Source: Gavia stellata
Taxonomy: Eukaryota > Chordata > Aves > Gaviiformes > Gaviidae
DNA: 64,000 bases
Direction: 5' to 3'
Assembly (NCBI RefSeq): GCF_030936135.1
Contig: NC_082595.1
Coordinates: 112,112,334 to 112,176,333 of the forward strand
Positions within the stretch are counted from its first letter, which is position 1. Each line of letters begins with the position of its first letter. Both the position numbers and the translations under genes were made by a program. Below the pieces are notes generated by a model. That model worked only from the letters and a program-made list of their open reading frames with translations, was not told the origin of the DNA and ran no database searches. Positions 11,080-23,300 of this stretch are shown piece after piece.

Positions 11080-11569
11080 GAGACCTTTCCTCCTGATGGA
11101 AGAGGCAATGTCCATCCTCAGGATGGCACCACGGCTGGAGATACCCCTGGAGATCTTTCCTCCTGATAGAAGAGGCAATGTGTGTCCTCAGGATGGCACC
11201 ACGGCTGGAGATACTCCTGGAGATCTTTCCTCCTGATGGAAGACGCAATGTGCGTCCTCAGGATGGCACCACGGCTGGAGATACCCCTGGAGATCTTTCC
11301 TCCTGATGGAAGACGCAATGTGCGTCCTCAGGATGGCACCACGGCTGGAGATACCCCTGGAGATCTTTCCTCCTGATGGAAGACGCAATGTGTGTCCTCA
11401 GGATGGCACCACGGCTGGAGATACCCCTGGAGATCTTTCCTCCTGATGGAAGACGCAATGTGCGTCCTCAGGATGGCACCACGGCTGGAGATACCCCTGG
11501 AGATCTTTCCTGCTGACGGAAGACACAATGTCCATCCTCAGGATGGTACCACGGCTGGAGACGCCCCTG
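11080..11569. repeat. 70-bp minisatellite, seven copies
   Basis: Seven head-to-tail 70-bp units start at 11080, 11150, 11220, 11290, 11360, 11430 and 11500. Each begins gagatctttcctcctgatgg or a close variant. Most units carry the dyad gacgca-atg-tgcgtc, which is lost or weakened in the outer copies. Because 70 is not a multiple of three, open frames through the array change frame at every unit, so they are not coding. Confidence 0.92.
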
Positions 11570-12239
11570 GGCAAGGCGCGCTTGCCCTTCTCCCCCCAGG
11601 TCTTGCCATCCTTTTTCCAGGTCTAGGTCTCGGTCCCAGTATGTTTATGGCTTCCAAAAAGGTGTGTTGTCATGGCCTCTCTGATGGCACCTGGGGGACC
11701 GAGTGGCTCAGGGCGTGATGCAGCGTGCCTGGCTCTCCTGGCCCCGTTATCCCTACGGGTGGTGAACCAGACACGAGCCAGTCCCTGACCCCACCATCCC
11801 AGTCTGCCCAGTGCTCGCTCCAGCAGCATTCCCAGAAAGGGAGCGGTACACCCATGCACACCCACCCCAAGGGGACAGCAGTCACCCTCCTGATCGTGCC
11901 ACCGGGCCAAGCCGGTCCCCCCTACCCCGTTGAGATGTTGGAGGGTGCTTTGCTCTGCGCCAGGACCAGGGATGGGGTAGGGACATGGGGTCCTGGGGAC
12001 CGGGCTATCAGCCCGAGTGGCCCGGGCTAGCTGGAGGCTGCAGCGGGGAGCGGGCAGCACCCCACAGGCAGCGAGGGACTTGCAGCAGCACCCTAAAGCT
12101 TCCTCCCCACCTTGCCCCCTCCCAGAGATTGACCGCAGCGGGTGCACACCTTGCACCGCTTTGCACGGCCCGCGCCAAGGCGGTCTGTGGGGTCAGCCTA
12201 GCGCGTTTCCCTCGGGTCCTCCGTGCCTCAGTTTCCCCG
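11570..12239. other. SCARA5 upstream flank
   Basis: GC-rich sequence without a recognisable gene or repeat, leading into the CpG island. Confidence 0.4.
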
Positions 12240-13100
12240 TGGGCGCAGCGGGGGGGGGACAAGCGCCTCTCCCCTCTCCGGGGGCTGCCCTTGCTCCTGC
12301 CCGCCGTGGGCCGAGCCGGTCGGGAATGGGGCAGCGAAGGGAGAGGGAAAGGCGTGGAGACCCACCGGAGCTGGGACGCGGGGCCGCCCCACGCACCCAC
12401 CCCGGCGGCAGGACTTCCAGGGGGACCCCCCCCCACCCCGCCGAGCCGAGCGCACCCGGGGGATGCTCCGGCTCCCCCGGGGGGGTGCCCCTGCCCCGGC
12501 CCCCCCCTTGCCCCTGCCCGGCTCCCCACGGCCGGGGCGGCCCGAGGCCGGCGAATGGGCGGCGGGGGCGGCCCCGGGGGCGGGGGGGGGGCGTGGGGAG
12601 CCCGGCCCCCCCTCCCGTTCCCCGCCTACAAAACCCTCCCGGCCGAGCGGTCCTTGCTCACAGCCTCCCGGCTCCGCGCATCACCCACCCCGGGGACCCC
12701 CCCCACCCATGGGAGGCTGGCGGGGAGCGGCGGCCCCTCCGCGCCCGTGGGGAGCTGGCGGTGAGGTCGGGGGCTCCCCTTGCTGTCCTCGCCCCCCGGC
12801 CCCCATGGCGCAGCCCGGGGACTGAGCGAGAAGGCGGGGGAAGGGCCCACGGGAAACACGCTCCCGCGTGGGGCCGCCCAGCAGGTGAGCGGGGGGGGCG
12901 TGGGAAACTCTCCGTGGGGCAAGGGGACACGCAGCTCGGGGAGAGGGGAGCGGGCTGGGATGGACCCCCCCGCGTGGGGTGGGCGCGGAGGGGCCGGTGT
13001 CTCCCCGAGCATCCCTGCGTGGGGAGCCGCCCCTCCACCCCCCCCCCCCGGGGCGCTGCCGCTGTGCCCCCCACCCAGGGATGCGGGAGGGGGGAGCGAG
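12240..13100 (+). promoter_or_regulatory. SCARA5: CpG island promoter of SCARA5
   Basis: Very high G+C with dense CpG and several GC boxes (gggcggcggg at about 12,556, gggggcgggg at about 12,577). A TATA-like tacaaaac lies at 12627-12634, which would place a start site near 12,655-12,665. This is the only island between the NUGGC-like tail and the SCARA5 start codon. Confidence 0.6.
12657..12884 (+). other. SCARA5: SCARA5 5'UTR exon 1 (predicted)
   Basis: The exon would run from about 30 bases after the TATA-like box to the donor cagcag/gtgagc at 12884/12885. There is no in-frame connection to the coding region, so it is non-coding. The start is inferred. Confidence 0.4.
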
Positions 13101-14223
13101 GGCTGACTCCCCGGGGCTGCGAGACCCCCCCGGGGTACAGGGGTAATGTCACCCCCGTGGGAGTGGGACCGGGGGTGCTGCTCCCGGCCAGGGAGGACCC
13201 TGCCCAGCCTGCTCCATCCTGCTCCCAGGGGGGCTGGTTTTAGCTGGGGGGGGGTGCAGGGGCTGGGGGTCCCCACGGAGCACGGCACCCATGTGCTGAT
13301 AGCGAGGGGCGGCTGGAGCTGGGGGAGTCGCAGGGAATGAGTTTGGGAGTGCTCAGCAGGTCCCACTTAGCGGGTGATTTTTAACTCCTTCCACGCCAGA
13401 GTCCTGCTGGGGGCTGGGGGCTGGTTCCCCCCACCCCCGGCTGGGTGCTGCCATGAAACCTCGCTGGCAGCGGAGGCACAAACCCCCCCAGGGCCGACAG
13501 TATTCACTGGGGGCACGGCCCTGTCCCTGGGACCAGCCCAACTCCAGCCTCCCGACCAGAGAGGCAGCAGGATCGGGCCCGTGGGGAGAGCAGGCTTGGC
13601 TCACGGTCGGGGTGCTGGGGTGTCTAGAGGTGGTGGGGGTACAGGGGTACCCCAAACCCTCGGGGTGAAGGTCCTGGATGCATGCATCCCCTGAGCCCCC
13701 AGCCCTGGGGAGGGAAGGAGGGACAGCCGGGGCGTGCCCGGAGCGGACACCAAGGCTGGACGTGCTCAGGGCACGTGGTGGAGCGCGGGTGGGTGGTAGG
13801 AGCCCCTCCTTGGCCAACGAGCAAGGGGTCTGTGTTGGCGGTGAGCGTTGCGCTTGAGCGGCAAGGACGCAGGCAGGACTAGACGGCGGTGGACCCGTGG
13901 TCCTGCTGAGCTTGCCCACCAGCTTCTCCCTGCCGTCGCTGAGAGGGTCTGGCCCACGTTCGGGGCACTGCCAAGCCCAGCCTGGGCCGTGGGGCAAGTC
14001 AAGAAACCCCACGCTGAGATGTGGTGGTCAGCTTTGCCAAGCGAGAGCAGAGGACTCCCTCGGCAGCAGGTCCATGTCCGCAGCACCAGCCCGCACCGTG
14101 TTGCACTGGACCGTGGTGCCGGAGCCATGCAGGGTATAGGATTAGCCAGGATCGGGCCCCTGCCATGTCAGGATATACCATAGCCACCAAGCACCATCTC
14201 ATGTGCCTGTTCTGCTCCACCAG
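12885..14223 (+). other. SCARA5: SCARA5 intron 1
   Basis: GC-rich intron between the predicted 5'UTR exon and the first coding exon. No mobile element recognised. Confidence 0.4.
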
Positions 14224-14233
14224 CAGCAGGGAG

Positions 14234-14345
14234 ATGGAGAACAAAGCCATGTACCTTCACACCTTCAATGAGAGGGAGAACGGCTCCATCTTCGAGGAGC
14301 CCTTCGAGGGAAGGAACCTCTCCAAACTGAACCTCTGCGAGGACG
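14234..14345 (+). CDS. SCARA5: SCARA5 coding exon 1 (cytoplasmic tail)
   Basis: The start ATG is at 14234 in context gggagATGG. The exon encodes residues 1-37, ending SKLNLCEDG across the junction; donor gtgagt. The exon probably begins at 14224 after ctgctccaccag. The tail is acidic, as in mammalian SCARA5. Confidence 0.95.
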
Positions 14346-17300
14346 GTGAGTCGGGGCTCCACGTGCGGCTCAGTCCGGGGGGGCTTCGAACCTGGCGGCA
14401 GAAACCTGGAGAGCTTCTTGGGGGGTACATGGGGATTTGGACTGCAATTTGGCCCCACACAGGCAAAGGGGTCTGGCCTGAGTGAGGCGCTCAGCTCCAG
14501 CTGCGGGTCCCAGGGGACCAGAGCAGAGGAGCAACCCCTGCCCTGGGAAGGGGGGGTGCCCAGGGTGAGGGTGCCTTGGTGGCAGTGGCACCATGATGAA
14601 TGTGTGTGTCCTAAACGGAGCAGGAAACTCCTCTCCTGCTGGCACGGCTTCACTGGGAGAAACGCTCAGGGAATCCCGTTGCAAGGAGGTCTCCCTGCCT
14701 CCTCTCCTGGCCCCCCCTTGCTGGTCTGATGGGGGGATGACAGAGCCAGGGCACTGTGGACCTCTCAGGGTGCTCAGGATCTCGTTCAGTTCTGCCACTC
14801 ACCAGGGTTGTGCTCCAGGGAAAGTCACTTTTCTTGCTAAAGGTTGATTTTTGGGGTTTTTCGAGGTTTTTTTTTCTCCTCCAAGCTTCTGGCTCCCTTG
14901 CATGTGGTCTTGTCCAGAGATGCCGTGCAGTGGGGCGGTAGCACCAGGGCTGCGCTGCAGGACACAGCGGGACCTGCTTGTGTCTCCCGCACATCTCAGC
15001 TGGCCTCTGCCCCCACCGTGGGCTTGCTGAGCTCTTCTCCTTTGCTCTTGCCCCATGACACACTGTCCATATTTCACCAGCCAACAGCCCCAATGAATTT
15101 TTCCCAAGGTCTTTGCAGCCTGGTTGGGCAGAGTTGGGCGCTCAAGCGGAGACGTGAGAGGTCCCCTGCGCTGGCAGCTTCACTTAGAGACCTGTGGGGC
15201 TGCTGGGGAAACTGGTCCTGTGGGGCTGCTGGGGAAACTGGTCTTGTTCTGAATGGGCTTCCCAGCACTGCTGTTCCCCACCGCAAGCATGGGATTGGGG
15301 TGATGGGGGACCCACCTTCCCGGTTTTAGGCATGTGGGACGTCCCCGGGATGGGATGGGGAGCCCTGGGTGTTTCCAGAGGGCAGCCCATGTGCCAGGCT
15401 GGGCCGCATCCAGGCACTGGGAACACCCAGCCCCGGCCAAATTGCTTGCACGGTGCAGGTGGCTCGTGTGGTTATTGCAAGGGGAGATGTGATGGTGCTG
15501 TGTGGGTGTCTTCTCCTGCCCCGCAGCCCCCCAGATGGGGACGGCTTTGAGTCCGGAGCGTGGATTTCCCATGCCGATGAAATGCCGTTCCCCAAACTGG
15601 ATGTCACCCCGCAAGGGTCCCCCCGCTCTCAGCAGCGTGTCTGCTCCTGCCTCTGCCCACCTTCTGCCGCCAGCTTTTCAAATCCAGCGCCCACCCCACC
15701 TCTCTGCAGCAGAAAGAGGGCCAGATCCTGCCCAGGGGCTGTCCCCACGCTCTGCTGCACCGCAAACCCGGAGGGAGCGATACTGGAAGAGACGGGGAGG
15801 GAAGAGTCGGTGTCCTCCAGGACTGAGGCCACCGTTCCCAGCAGAGACCTTGCCACGGCAGGGAGGGTTCAAGGTCTCTCCCTGGCTTTGGTGGTTCTGT
15901 GGCAGGTTGCCCTGGATCTCTCAGGGCAAATCTGCTCATCCGTAACTCATCCCGATGCAGAACTGGCCCTCCAAGGAACCCCATTCCCATGGGAGAGGGT
16001 GCTGGAGCGAGGCTTGTGGGGCTGCGTCTGGTCCGCAGCTGCACAGGGCAGGGGCAAGGTCAACCCCAAGAGCTTCATGGTGACGATGGGACCACCCGAG
16101 TCCCTCCTGGGCTCACAGAAAGTGCTCGCTGTGGGGCTGAGGACCAGTGCTGCAGCCCTGGACCCCCCCGGGGCTCGGGGGACAGCAAGTCCCCCCTGCT
16201 TCCAGCCTCCCACCTTCTGCAACCCCGCTGACCATGCGGGCCACCGCTCCTGCTCCCCTGGGCATGGGCAGGGGGAAGAAATATTTGCTTTTCCCCTTGG
16301 TTACTGGCCGGAGCCTGCCCGTGGGCTCCTCGGAGCGGGCTGTTGTGAAAACCCTGCTTACGCAGCTGCGGTCCCTCCTGCTCTTCCGAGAGCAGCACAG
16401 AGGAGTGGGTGGTTCGGGGCCCAGGGCCAGCTCCTCCCGGAGTCTCCCAGGACCTGATATAAGTGTTAATGTCAGAAAAATATTGCAGCTTTCCTCATTC
16501 TGAAACCCTCGGCTCCATCTGTTTGGCCGGTGACAGCAAATGGGAACCGCGTGCGGGTAATGAATTACAGATGGAGGGGTCCCGGAGGAGCGGCACCGCC
16601 TTTAGCACCTGAGCTGGGGCGCCCCGTGCACCCCACATCCCCGTGGGATCCCCTCGGGGTGTCAGCGAGCCTGACCTCAGCGCTTTATCATTTGGGAGCC
16701 CCCAAATGGGGCTGAGTTAAGCGATACACCCAGCGTAACCCTTCCCTGGCTGGAGGCTTTTGCAAACCTCCCTGTCCTCTGGCAGGACAGACACACGGAC
16801 CATCAACTGGGGAAGGGCAGGGGTGCGGTGGGGAAGGGTCCCTGCCAGGCTAGGGACACCCCCAACCCGTTGGACCTCCTCTCCATCTCTGGCACCCCAA
16901 GTGCCAGCTTGGTCCTACGGGGAGCTGAGCTCCTGCCCCATGGATGGGGGGTGGGATGGAGTGAGGTCCCACGGCGCAGCGGGGATGGTCATGGCTGGAG
17001 GTGGGCATCGCTCGTGGCCGTGGGTGAGCGTGGCCTCCTGCCCAGGAGGTTCGGCTTTGGGGCCGTGGTGCTTCACCTGCCTCACCCTCTCCGCTGGGTG
17101 GATGCAGGATTGGTGCTACGCTGCGCCTCGGGGCTTAAAGGGCGGAAAGCAAGGGGATGGAGGCACCCAAATGTGAAGGGGGTGGGAGTTTTGAACTCTT
17201 CCTCCACCTCTTGTTGGTGTCTCCTTGGAGACATCTCGGATCTGGCAAGGGGCAAAAGCGGGCGGCGCTTGTTGACCTGGCATGAAGTTGCTGCTTCTCA

Positions 17301-20300
17301 GCTGCTCTCAGAAACCTTGTGTTTCTGCAAGGGCCCAATGCAAAAATGCAGGCACCCAACGCCCTGCGCCCCGTCCCAGCAGCACGGGGTCACCCAGAGA
17401 GCCAAGGCGTCAGGCTGAAGCATCGCTGCAGCTTTGGGGCGGGGGACAGACGGATGGGGGGTCTGTAGCCAGATCAGGCTCCGGCTCCCACCTAAGACCA
17501 CGACCTGGCCCAGATTCCAACATGAGCTCGAGCTTTGAACATGCGCAAAGCCCAAAACGAGACGACTTTTCGCTTCCGCTGGGTTCACGGCCCCGGAGCC
17601 TTTCCTCATCTTTCCTTGCATTTTCCTCCCGGCTATTGTATTCATAAAACCCCCCTCCTTCGCACACAGCTCTTGCTGCTCAGGGCTTGTGGCGGCGGCG
17701 AAGAGGAGCTGGATCGCAGGTTTGGGCAAGGAAGGGCTGGCAGGGGTGTCAGGATCCAGGCATCTTAGAATGGTTTGGGTGGGAAGGGACCTTTCCAGGC
17801 CATCTAGTCCAACCCCCTGCCATGAGCAGGGACATCTCCAACCAGACCAGGTTGCTCAGAGCCCCGTCCAACCTGACCTGGAATGTTTCCAGGGATGGGG
17901 CAGCTACCACCTCTCCGGGCAACCTGGGCCAGGGTTTCACCACCCTTATTGTAAAGAATTTCTTCCTTATATCTAGTCTGAAACTCCCTTCTTTTAGTTT
18001 AAGATGATTCCCCCTTGTCCTGTCTTCCTCCACCCCCTTACGGCTGCCTGCCTCCTGCCCGGAGGGGGGAGTCCCAGGGCTGCACGCGGGGAAGGCAGGG
18101 GACGGGGTGAAGGGTGGGAGCTGGAGGGGTGACGGTGGGTGATGCTGATGTTTTCCTACCTGGGATCCCCACCGGGCCCTTTGCACCCCAGCTCTGCCCG
18201 TGCAGGAGTGGGAGATGTGTGCATGTGCTGAAACTGGGCTGCCTGCCCCCAACCCAGACCCACAGCACCAGAATGGGCAGGATCAGGCCCACCCTTGCCT
18301 ACTGCATTGCTGATGGTGTCCCGGCTGCGTGTGCTTGGGAGCGTGGGCTTGTGCCAGCATCCATGGTCCCGACTGGGGGAAAGCCGCACGGATCAACACC
18401 GGGCTATGCAGAGCTGTGCCTGCACCCACGAGGCATTGCTGAAACTATATTTGGAATATTTTCTCCCGGTGGGAGACGGAGCCCCGGGCGGACTGGGTGC
18501 ATGATGCTCTCCTTGACGTCCCGCTCTGTCCCCCAGGTCCCGGGCGGAGGATGAAGGCAGCAGGACGCTGTGGCCGGCTGGGCTCCTTGGCGGCATTGAA
18601 GTACGCCGTGGTGGGACTCTACCTCCTCGTCTTCCTCATCCTCGTGGGGGTCTTCATCCTCGCAGGTAAGGGCTGAGCCTGGCTCCTCCCTGTATGGTGC
18701 AGCGGTACCATAGGGCGATGCTCCCCTGTGCAGGAGCTCAAAGAACTGGGTCTGGCCGTGGGCATGGGACCATGTTGCTGCTGCCTCTGCAGAGGTGTTC
18801 GGGAGGGTTTTCCATGCCATCCAGGGGAGGAAAATATGGGATCCAGCGGAAGCGATGCCCGCCTTGGTTTGCGGCCACCGCTTTTAGCGGTGGCCGCAAA
18901 CCAAGGCGGGCATCGCCTCCGCCCCCCGTTTCCAGCTCCTTGGGGACAATGACATGAGCCCATACTAGCTCCATACCGCACGCCTGGAGCGGTTTTGATT
19001 TAAGCATTGAGGCTGGAGTCGCTGCAGGGTCCGAGCATCATGTGCTGGGGACGGTGGGGCTCTGGAGCCCCGCGTTCGAGGCTCGAATCGTTCCCATCAC
19101 TAGGTCCTGGCTGCTGGGTTTGCACCGATTTCCCCCCCCCATTTTGCTTGGGGTAAGGATGAGCCCCGGCTCCATCAGCGATGGGGATGCAGGCAGCTTG
19201 CAGGGAGGGTGTTATCCTTGCACATCCCGCACGTGCCGGCAAGGCTCCTGCCTCCAGTCTCCGGCTTTTTGGTGAGCGTGGGGATGGGAAAGCTGCTGGC
19301 AAACGCCTGTAATTTCTCCCAGCTCATCCCTGCGTATGCATCCCACGTGGTCCGTGTCACCGCTGTCTTGTTTTCCCGCTCGTCGTGCTGGAAGCAGTTT
19401 GGGAGGATGGCTGGTTTAACCCACAGTCCTCTTGCACCCGTACCACCCCCATGCAGGGCTCTGCTGGGTTGGGGGGGGGCTTGGATGGGTGCCGCACCGG
19501 GCGCGGGTGGGAAATGCCGCCACCGAGGACCAGCTCCTCGCTTCCCACCCACCTCCTTCCCAGCTTTAACCCCAGCATCCATGGGGTGGGGGGTGTATGG
19601 GGCCTTTCCAGCCCCAAATCTTCACCAGCTGCTCTCCGGGGCTGGGCAGGGCTGAGCGCTGCCCCCGCACCATCCCTTCGGGATGATTTTCTGCGCCTTG
19701 CCTGCGGCGGGTAGCTGGGGGGTGATGGATTTCACGTCTCACTCCAGCTGTGGCAATACCAGCCCCGTGAAGGCTTTGCAAAGAGCGGATTTAGCTTTTT
19801 TTCCTGGGCTAGGGAAGGGACAGAGAAGGTTTTGCTGGAATTTTGAAGCCTCTCCCACTTATTTCTTGCATTACATTGTTTTAATGTTGTTCTTGGCCCG
19901 CGAAACCCTGAGCGAGGGATGCCATGAATTGTGCAAAGAGCTCGGGACAGGCGCTCTTGTCCTGGGCTGAGCTACAGCTGCTCACCCGAAAACAGCTCCA
20001 GCAGTAACAATAACATTATGGCATCGGCTGACAGCCGGGAGAGCTGGAGGCTCACGGTCATGGGCATCTTCAAAGCCCCACCTCCTGGAGTCCCGTGACT
20101 GGCAGGATTTCAGCTTTCAGTGAGACCCCAGTAAAACCACCTTACCCCCCGGGTTGTGGGCTGCAATCTTGGAAAAGAAAGGCAAAATGAAGATGAAAAA
20201 TCATCTCTTTCGTTATTGCTTTCTGCATGTCTTGAACTTTAAGCCAAGCCTCTGGCTTTGGATGTAGCTGACTCAAGTGCTGGAGCCAGCCGTGCCGACC

Positions 20301-23300
20301 GCCGGTGCCTGGACCTGTCTTATCGCATCAAGGAAAACCACAGGCACAGGCTGGTCTTGCAACACGGCGAAGAACAGCTCATTAACCGGAGACCGCATCC
20401 AGCTGGGAGCCAGGTGTAGCCTAGGGAGCCAGCCCTGATGGTCCCCGGCTTCAGGGGTCTGTGGCTGAAACCTCGATGTCAGAGCTGATGGTCCTCGGAG
20501 GGTGGGGACTGGGTATTCATGCGCACCCTTAACTATGGAGGGCTTGGTTTTCCCATGGAAAAAGCCCACTTTGTGCTACTGGAGACCAGCCACCAGCTTG
20601 CCAGAGCTGAGACCTTCTGCCCAGCATCCCTCGTCTCCCGTCAGAGGGGAAGGTGCACGGGAAGATACAGCGTTTTGTGAAGCAGACTTGCTCTCACCTG
20701 CTTCTTGGGCTGGAGAGAGCCGACCGCGATGCTGTAAGAGGAACATCACCATTTGATGCCATCCCTGTCCTCCCACAGCCACGGTGAGGTCCCTGCTCGG
20801 AGCAGGTCCCACCCGGAGCAAACACCGTCCCACCCGGGACAAATGAGGATGGGGTGTCCAGCTCATCTCCAGACCTGATGCTCTTTGGAGAGGGATGTGG
20901 AGCTGTGATCTCCCGGCTGCTCCTCGAAAAGCGACTCTCACCACGCTGTCCACCATCACTGGGGACGGGGGGACGGTGCCCCTGGTCCATGCCCTCCGCT
21001 GCCAGCATCCCTTCATCCCGGGACCAGCAACACGGAGCAGGGACGCTCCGCCTGGTTTGCTCCGCTGCTTCCCATCCCGCCCAGGGGAAAGGAGGAAAAT
21101 TCCCAAAAGGAAAGTGCCTATGCGTGCAAATGTGAACAGAAACGTGCACGTGCGTGCAACCACACACTTGCACACCCCGCGGTGCTTCCCAACAGGGCTG
21201 GGGCGTTGCAGGGAATACCACCCCCCCGGAGATAACCCCCAACACGTGCTGGTGTCCCCGGCACGAGAGCCTGGTGTTTTTGACGAGGCAGCTGCCCTGG
21301 GCATCGTTTTGAAGCTGGCTTGGGCAGGTGTCCTGTGACTCGCAACACGCTCCATGGAAATGGGTTAGAAAATGAGTAAACTGCTAAAAATACCGTGAAC
21401 CACCTCGGAGCTGCGGAAACAGGATGTTTTCAGCAACAGAGCCGGGCTGGTTTCAATGCAGCCTGCTTTTAATATCCTCTCCAGCAAGCCTGGCAGCAGT
21501 TTTCTGGCTCCTGGGGATGCACAATCCCTTTCTCCCTGTCCCTGACCCCCGCTCATCCCCCCCAAAAGGCACCTAGCCCAAGGTTAGGACTCTGGACTTG
21601 GCTTTTTTGCAAGGTTTGGGTTAAACCCCAGCCGCCTGCGTGCTCAGACCTGCACTTGGGTGTTTGAACCTGAATCTCCACCTGGCCCCATGCCCATGCA
21701 CCCCAGGCACCCAGCCCTGAGCCGCTCTGCAGCAGCAGCGGGAGGCCAGGCAGGGCTCGTTAGCCGTGTCCTAACGAGCCAAGTGCCTTCGTGTGGGCAT
21801 CTGAACCATGCGTATGGATAGGCATCCGACCTGCACCTCACCTCCGTGCTCATATTTGCATTGAGAGGGGGCCACGCTTCCACGCTTGCCACTCCTGGAT
21901 GCCTGGCAGAAGCATCCAAGGAAACGAGCACCCTCCGTTTCAAGAATCGTACCCCAAAAACTCACGCTCCGAGGATGCCAGCGGAGATGAAGGCAACAGA
22001 CCCAGCCCCACGGCCAACCATCGCGTGAGCGCTCCCGGATCAGCTCCAGCGCAAACTCCTCCTGCTCCCCGTGAGCTGGCTCCAAAGCGGGTCTGTGCCT
22101 GCAGCCGGCGTCTCCCTGGGACACGGAGCAAACCTGAGCTGTCGAAAAGCTGCTGGCAGCGGGGCCCTGTGCCTGGGCTGATAAGCCCCAAGAGACTCGT
22201 GCCGGAGCCGAGTGCTGGCTACTCCCCACCATCCCTTGCTCCCCATCCTGCCCATCCTCACCCAAATCCTTCTCCTGCAGCTCTTTTCCCAGCCCAGGGC
22301 TTGGTTTCCACCCTTTCCCAAAATGCTGGAGGAGATGCTCTCACACAGGGCTGCGGGCGTAGGATGTTGGGCTTATAATTGGACTGGAGGTTTGAGGTGC
22401 CCAGACCCGGTGCCACTGTGCATCCAGTCGCGTGTTGAACCTCACGTTCAGCATCTGCCCGACTCCCCCGTGGAAATAAAACCCAGGGGAGCCGATAGCA
22501 ATGCCCTGGGGCTCGTAGCTGGGTCCAAATTCTCAGCACCGCTTCCAGCTTGTAGACCACACTGAGGTGTCCTGCAAGACGTCTCCTGCAGCTTCTCAGT
22601 TTTCTGCAGCCGCCTAACGCTGCAAAAGTGGGATGGGGAGTGCATTTCTCGAGGGACGGTGAAAATTTCTGTATTCAAGGTGCGCGCATCTACTTTGCAG
22701 CATTACCTTGGCTATACGTGAGCCAAAAAGGGGGGAGAGATATTTTTGGGTGCATGCAAGGGTGCAGATACTTGTCCATGCGCATGGTGCTCAGCCGCAC
22801 CCGGGAGCGGGTCCCGGCAGCAGTGACGGTGTGCAGTGCAGCGGTGTGCGCGCCCGGCTGTGCGTGTGCGTGCTTGTCCCCTCCGCAAGAAGTCACATAA
22901 AAATTATTAGCCAGGAGTGCAAGGGCACAGCCTACGTAGCGGTGCTTTCCATGCAGGCCTGATGACCTCTGCCAGAGCCGATGGCCTGCAGGCACAAACC
23001 GCTCCCCTGGAGCAAGCTGGGACGAGCTGCCCGTGGTGGTCTTAGTCCTGCAAAAATGTGCGTGAGTACGAGTGTGTGTGTGCGCGCAGCTCGGGGTGCA
23101 TGTGCAGGGGTTGCAATGCAGATGTGCAGAGAGGGCGGGTGCAGGCATGCACATCTGCATCGTGCTGCGTGCATCTATGTATCCACATGTAAACATACGT
23201 ATATTTAGTAACCTCAAGGCATTTCTCTCCCTGTAACTTTTCCAACCTTCCTGCAGCGAGCTCTTCCACAGCTTACCCACGTGAAACCCCCTCCTTCCAT

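Noticed and set aside
11080-11569. Regular repeats considered as a CRISPR array
   Set aside because: Units are contiguous and all 70 bp, with no unique spacers, in a vertebrate genome.
12017-13243. Open frame of 408 codons on the plus strand
   Set aside because: It covers the SCARA5 CpG island; high G+C removes stop codons. Arg/Pro/Gly-rich in all frames.
15184-15245. Short tandem duplication (ctgtggggctgctggggaaa twice)
   Set aside because: A single 28-bp duplication in an intron; no structure beyond that.
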